NCBI GenBank assembly: GCA_005882055.1
Contig: VBGQ01000005.1
Coordinates: 1 to 10,018, forward strand
Reading direction: 5' to 3'
From: Chloroflexota bacterium
Lineage (GTDB): Bacteria; Chloroflexota; Limnocylindria; QHBO01
DNA: 10,018 nt
Shown: one piece after another, positions 6,924-10,018 of the stretch
Layout of the letters: each line of letters begins with the position of its first letter
How positions within the stretch are numbered: the first letter of the stretch is position 1
The notes under the pieces: generated by a model
What the model was told of the DNA's origin: nothing
The model's database searches: none
What the model saw: only the letters and a program-made list of their open reading frames with translations
Program-made: the position numbers and the translations under genes

Positions 6924-8074
6924 GCGTGGGGATCGGCGAGAGCCCGGCGCGCAGCCCGCATCGGGCCTGGGTGGAGATCGACCACGCTGCCATTGCGCAC
7001 AACCTGGGAGTGGTCCGCGAGCTGGCGGGCGGCGGCAAGGAGGTGATCGCGGTCGTGAAGGCGAACGCCTACGGCCACGGCGACGTCGAGGTGGCACGCA
7101 CGCTGCTCGCCGCGGGCACCGAGCGGCTGGGGGTCGCGACGCTCGGGGAAGGGCTCAAGCTGCGCGCCGCCGGGATCGATGCCCCGATCCTCGTCCTCTG
7201 GGGACTCGGCGATCCGGAGGCGGAGCCGGCCATCGCATCGGATCTCGAGCCGATCGTCTACTCCGCGGAGAGCCTGGCCATGCTCGAGGCGGCGGCGGCC
7301 AGGCTGGACCGGCACGCATCGGTCCATCTCAAGGTCGACAGTGGCATGGGCCGCCAGGGAGCGGAGCCCGAGCTGGCCACGCAGCTGGCGGTCGCCATCG
7401 CGCGAAGCCCCCGTCTGCGGCTGGTGGGCACCTTCAGCCACCTGGCGGTGCCTGGCGAGGACGACTCGTATACCGATGTGCAGCTGCTGCGCCTGGCGCA
7501 GGTGCTCGACGCCATGCGCTCCGCCGGCGTCGATCCGGGCCTGGTCCACGTCGCGGCATCCGGCGGGATCGTGGCGGGCATCGGTGGCTTCGCCGATGCG
7601 GTGCGTCCGGGCCTGATGCTCTACGGCCTCAACCCACACTGGGCGCTCGACCGCGACCTGGGCCTGCGACCGGCCCTGTCGCTGCGAGCCCTGCCGCTGC
7701 GCCTGTTCGACCTCCCGGCGGGGCAGGGGATCGGCTACGGGCTGCGCTTCCGGACCCGCGGTGCGACGCGCATCGCGACGCTGGGGATCGGCTATGGCGA
7801 CGGCTGGCCGCGGGTGCACGCCAACAACGGTCAGGCGCTCGTTCGCGGCCAACGGGTACCGATCGTGGGGGCCATCAGCATGGACGGATTGACCATCGAT
7901 ATCGGTGAGGTCGATGGAGTAACCTACGCCGACGAGTTCACCCTGATCGGCAGCCAGGGAGCGGCGCGGATCACCGCCGACGAGGTTGCCGCAGAACGCC
8001 GGACCATCAACTACGAAGTAACGACCGCTCTTCGGGAGCGACTCCCGCGGATCCATCTGCCGGGACCGGGCTGA
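6920..8074 (+). CDS. alr: Alanine racemase Alr
   Basis: PLP enzyme interconverting L- and D-alanine and supplying D-alanine for the peptidoglycan stem peptide. The 384 residues form an N-terminal TIM barrel and a C-terminal beta domain. The PLP lysine is K48 in VVKANAYGHG (46-55). The second catalytic base is Y292 in GIGYGDGWPR (289-298). R145 lies in DSGMGRQG and R229 in VRPGLMLYG, at the place of the arginine that contacts the pyridine nitrogen. SMDGLTIDIG (320-329) and TINYEVTT (362-369) are typical C-terminal motifs. Length is normal. The GTG start overlaps the nnrD stop as GTGA and has no clear ribosome binding site, suggesting translational coupling; a second in-frame GTG follows two codons later. 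No toxin-antitoxin pair follows alr as it does in Bacillus. Confidence 0.97.
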   Translation: MSVGIGESPARSPHRAWVEIDHAAIAHNLGVVRELAGGGKEVIAVVKANAYGHGDVEVARTLLAAGTERLGVATLGEGLKLRAAGIDAPILVLWGLGDPEAEPAIASDLEPIVYSAESLAMLEAAAARLDRHASVHLKVDSGMGRQGAEPELATQLAVAIARSPRLRLVGTFSHLAVPGEDDSYTDVQLLRLAQVLDAMRSAGVDPGLVHVAASGGIVAGIGGFADAVRPGLMLYGLNPHWALDRDLGLRPALSLRALPLRLFDLPAGQGIGYGLRFRTRGATRIATLGIGYGDGWPRVHANNGQALVRGQRVPIVGAISMDGLTIDIGEVDGVTYADEFTLIGSQGAARITADEVAAERRTINYEVTTALRERLPRIHLPGPG

Positions 8075-8105
8075 GCGAGTGGAGGCGCGACAACTGCGAG
8101 GCGCC

Positions 8106-8660
8106 ATGACACTGCCCATCGAGATCGAGATCTGGCAGGGGGAGGTCGCCGAGCTTGAGGTCGATGCCGTCATCGTTCCGGCCAACGAGAGCCTGTTCAT
8201 GACGGCGCCGGTCGCGGCGGCGGTCAAGCGGCGCGGCGGGAACCAGGTGGAGACCGAAGCCGTCGCTCAGGGGCCCGTGCCGGCGGGAAGCGCGGTGGTC
8301 ACCGGCGGCGGGCAGCTCGCGGCCCCGTACGTCATCCACGTCGTCGGGGTTGGACACGACCTGCGACGCGACCCCGATCAGCTGCGGCGCGCGATCGATG
8401 CGGCGCTCGACGCGGCCGGCCACCTGTCGCTGCGGCGCATCGCGCTGGGACCGATTGGCGTGGAGCGCGGTGTCTTCCCGGCGGCGGAGGCTGCCGAGAT
8501 CCTGCTCGGAGCGATCGCGGACCGCGCGGACTCTGGCGGATGGACTCCCGAGTCGGTGGTGGTGGCCGTGACGCACGCCGATGAGCTCGCCGAGTACCAG
8601 GCGGCCCTGGAGGCCGTCGCCACGCGCGCGGCCGCGCTGCCGCCCGCCGAAAGCGCATGA
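8106..8660 (+). CDS. Divergent macro-domain protein (putative ADP-ribose binding)
   Basis: A 184-residue soluble protein with the layout of a macro domain, a fold that binds ADP-ribose or its derivatives and sometimes removes ADP-ribose from proteins. It shows EIWQGEVAELEVDAVIVPAN (8-27), close to the family's GDIT...DAIVNAAN. Also present are PVPAGSAVVTGGGQLAAPYVIHVVG (58-81 region), matching the usual TGEAVIT...LPARYVIHTVG, and the second loop GPIGVERGVFP (115-125). Two features are atypical: NAAN is VPAN, and the Gly-rich loop GGGGVDGAI is replaced by MTAPVAAAV (32-40). Hydrolase activity is therefore doubtful, while ligand binding is possible. I chose ATG 8106 because it begins just before the fold and has GAGG (8098-8101) upstream. 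A GTG at 8079 would add nine residues. It follows alr by 31 bases and overlaps the next gene. Confidence 0.75.
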   Translation: MTLPIEIEIWQGEVAELEVDAVIVPANESLFMTAPVAAAVKRRGGNQVETEAVAQGPVPAGSAVVTGGGQLAAPYVIHVVGVGHDLRRDPDQLRRAIDAALDAAGHLSLRRIALGPIGVERGVFPAAEAAEILLGAIADRADSGGWTPESVVVAVTHADELAEYQAALEAVATRAAALPPAESA

Positions 8661-8899
8661 GGGGCGCCCCGGAGTCGATCGCCGAGGCACTGCGACGGCG
8701 CGGCCTGGCCGCGCCCGCCCGACTGCTGCTCGACGCCCACCGCCCGCTGCGTCCGCTCCTGGCGGAGACGGGGGCCTTCCTGTCACCCATCCTGGGGCCC
8801 CTGCTCGGCGCCCGCTTTCCCGCCGTGCAGGAGCTGCTCGAAAACGACGAGGCCTATGACGGGCTGATCGAATCGCTGGACGATGCCGAACATCGGTGA
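8657..8899 (+). CDS. Small helical protein of unknown function
   Basis: An 80-residue protein I cannot name. It starts with ATG in a four-base ATGA overlap with the macro-domain gene and ends inside the next gene, so it is part of the run. It has a basic first third (ALRRRGLAAPARLLLDAHRP, 10-29) and a hydrophobic middle (LRPLLAETGAFLSPILGPLLG, about 31-51). The end is acidic (LLENDEAYDGLIESLDDAE, 60-78). The pattern 'RRGL.AP..LLLDAHRPLRPL' recalls small uncharacterised proteins found beside membrane proteins in Chloroflexota, from memory only. The hydrophobic stretch is interrupted by Pro and Gly, so it may lie on the membrane rather than cross it. Codon use and GC-rich third positions match its neighbours. 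Confidence 0.7.
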   Translation: MRGAPESIAEALRRRGLAAPARLLLDAHRPLRPLLAETGAFLSPILGPLLGARFPAVQELLENDEAYDGLIESLDDAEHR

Positions 8900-9671
8900 C
8901 CTCGCCGGCCACCTGATCGGCCTGCTGGGGGACCTCATCGGTTCGTCGACCGCGCGGCTCGGAGCCCCGGGGATCGGAAGCATCCTCCTCGTCCTCTTCC
9001 TGCTTCTTGCCCTGCTGGCGCGCCCGGTGACGCGCTGGACGACCCGTGACCTGGGCCGCCTGGCCACCCTGCCTCGTTCGCTGGCGATCGCCGCGGAGGC
9101 GGGCGCCGGCGCCGCCGTCTCGCTGGGCACGGCCGGCATCGCCGTTCCCTTGGAGGTGACCACCAACGACCCGGTCACCGCGTACCTCGCGGATGCACTT
9201 GTCGCCGCGGCGCACGTTCGCACCGAGACCCGCGAGCGCGCAGCGCGCTCGCACGTGACCTACGTCGGCGAGGGCCGGGCAACCGAGGCGGCGCGAGCTC
9301 TCGCAGGGGGAGGCCGGGCGGGACGCGTCACGACCGGACCCGGAGCGACGCACGCGACCTCCCACGTACTGGGCTCGGTGGGCGAGGAGGGATTCCTGCT
9401 GATGCTCGGCTCTGCGGCAGGCCAGGCCTCCACCACCTACGGCAGCGCCGACGCCTCGCAGGCGTCATCGGTCCTGCTGCTTGGAGAGGGAACCCTGGTG
9501 GGGCCGGAGCTCTTCGAGGCTTCCGCGGACCTGCGTCCCGGTGAGGCCCGCGCCGGGGTGCTGGCGGCGAATCGCCTGATCTGGGCGGCGGTGCTGGTGC
9601 TGCTGCTCGGCTCGGTCGTGCAGCTGCTGGGTTGGGCAAACATCGCCGCCTTCCTGGTCGGGCGCGCCTGA
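8883..9671 (+). CDS. Membrane-anchored protein, DUF6754-like
   Basis: A 262-residue protein with one membrane segment near each end (about 30-47 and 232-250) and a soluble Ala/Gly/Ser-rich domain between. The second segment is followed by a short hydrophobic tail. Landmarks are DLGRLATLPRSLAIAAEAG (56-74) with VSLGTAGIAV (79-88), a mid-region HVRTETRER (111-119), and EEGFLLMLGSAAGQAS (168-183). Then come LGEGTLVGPELFEASADL (200-217) and RAGVLAANRLIW (223-234). This order of elements resembles what I recall of DUF6754 proteins in Chloroflexota; it has no known biochemical role and I could not confirm it by a profile search. The ATG start lies inside the preceding gene (17-base overlap), with no good ribosome binding site, implying coupled translation. 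Confidence 0.75.
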   Translation: MPNIGDLAGHLIGLLGDLIGSSTARLGAPGIGSILLVLFLLLALLARPVTRWTTRDLGRLATLPRSLAIAAEAGAGAAVSLGTAGIAVPLEVTTNDPVTAYLADALVAAAHVRTETRERAARSHVTYVGEGRATEAARALAGGGRAGRVTTGPGATHATSHVLGSVGEEGFLLMLGSAAGQASTTYGSADASQASSVLLLGEGTLVGPELFEASADLRPGEARAGVLAANRLIWAAVLVLLLGSVVQLLGWANIAAFLVGRA

Positions 9672-9674
9672 GGC

Positions 9675-10018
9675 ATGCGACGGTCGATCGCCGCCGTGCT
9701 CACCGCCCTGGCGGGGCTGGTGGTGCTGGTGGACCTCGCGATCGCCAATCCCGCGCTGGGTGGACTTGCCGGCTGGCTGAACCAGCTCCTGGTGCTGCTC
9801 GCCGCCGGCGCGGCGGTCGCCGGCGCAGTGATGCTGGTGGTCCGCCACGTGGGACGCCTGGCGCGGCGCGAGGACCAGCTCGGGTCGGTCGCGGTGCTGC
9901 TCGGGATCGGGCTGGTGCTGCTGCCTGGCCTGGCGCCGGGATCCTCTGGAGCCGATGCGCCGGCGGTGCGCTGGGTGGTCGCGGCGCTCCTGGCGCCGCT
10001 GGTGGCCGCGGTGCTGGC
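9675..10018 (+). CDS. Multi-pass membrane protein (partial, runs off the window)
   Basis: Open from ATG 9675 to the window end, giving 114 residues so far, three bases after the preceding stop; TGAGG (9669-9673) is a possible but very close ribosome binding site. The protein opens MRRSIAAVLTALAGLVVLVD, with positive charges and then a membrane helix (about 5-24). Further hydrophobic segments are at about 35-56, 70-86 and 98-114. A basic loop RHVGRLARRED (57-67) probably faces the cytoplasm. I recognise no family. Position suggests it works with the preceding membrane-anchored protein. Confidence 0.65.
   Translation, partial: MRRSIAAVLTALAGLVVLVDLAIANPALGGLAGWLNQLLVLLAAGAAVAGAVMLVVRHVGRLARREDQLGSVAVLLGIGLVLLPGLAPGSSGADAPAVRWVVAALLAPLVAAVL

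Noticed and set aside
8079..8105. Alternative GTG start for the macro-domain gene, nine codons upstream
   Set aside because: No ribosome binding site precedes it, and the added residues (EARQLRGA) lie outside the fold. ATG 8106 fits the expected N-terminus better, though the GAGG to ATG spacing is short.
8075..8105. Toxin-antitoxin pair expected after alr by analogy with Bacillus
   Set aside because: What follows is a macro-domain gene; no MazEF/NdoA-like protein is seen in any frame.
6332..8227. Long open frame of 631 codons on the minus strand, opposite nnrD and alr
   Set aside because: It spans two certain + strand genes, shows no recognisable domain and has shadow-type composition.
8007..9365. 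Long minus-strand open frame of 452 codons across the less certain accessory genes
   Set aside because: I checked it because the + strand genes here are less familiar. Its product is Arg/Gly/Asp-rich without motifs, while the + strand frames form a macro domain and sensible membrane segments with coupled starts and stops.
1..10018. Mobile elements, CRISPR arrays, tRNA or rRNA genes
   Set aside because: No transposase or integrase motif, no regularly spaced repeats, no terminal inverted repeats and no structured-RNA-like gap were seen; nearly all of the window is coding.

Overview
This is a strongly GC-rich bacterial chromosome window in which every supported gene lies on the + strand, packed with overlaps or very short gaps into what looks like one long transcription unit. 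The GC richness, the use of TGA as stop in every complete gene except glmS, the gene order, and the two-membrane-segment protein near the 3' end (layout as I remember it for the DUF6754 family) together suggest a Chloroflexota-type organism. That placement is an inference from pattern memory, not from a search.

Layout. The 3' end of an unidentified gene (to 59) is followed by an 86-base gap with a plausible -10 box. Then come four genes joining cyclic di-AMP signalling to amino-sugar synthesis: cdaA (membrane diadenylate cyclase), cdaR (YbbR-repeat regulator), glmM (phosphoglucosamine mutase) and glmS (glucosamine-6-phosphate synthase). Next are acpS (holo-ACP synthase), nnrD (NAD(P)HX dehydratase domain) and alr (alanine racemase). 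The last part (8106 to window end) is accessory: a divergent macro-domain protein, an 80-residue helical protein, a 262-residue membrane-anchored protein and the start of a multi-pass membrane protein.

How they work together. GlmS makes glucosamine-6-P and GlmM isomerises it to glucosamine-1-P, the route to UDP-GlcNAc. Alr makes D-alanine, so both sugar and peptide precursors of peptidoglycan are covered. AcpS activates acyl carrier protein for lipid synthesis and NnrD repairs damaged NAD(P)H. CdaA makes c-di-AMP, a regulator of turgor and the cell wall; CdaR and GlmM are known regulators or partners of CdaA in Firmicutes. The window thus joins two clusters familiar from Firmicutes (cdaA-cdaR-glmM and acpS-nnrD-alr) through glmS.

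The most striking observation is at the end of glmS. The reading frame stops at an amber codon (5589-5591) exactly where the family has its conserved C-terminal lysine (Lys603 of the E. coli enzyme, implicated in fructose-6-P binding). The remaining conserved tail residues SVTVE follow in frame before a tandem TAG-TGA. This is a base-call or assembly error, a fresh nonsense mutation, or stop-codon readthrough, and the sequence alone cannot decide which.
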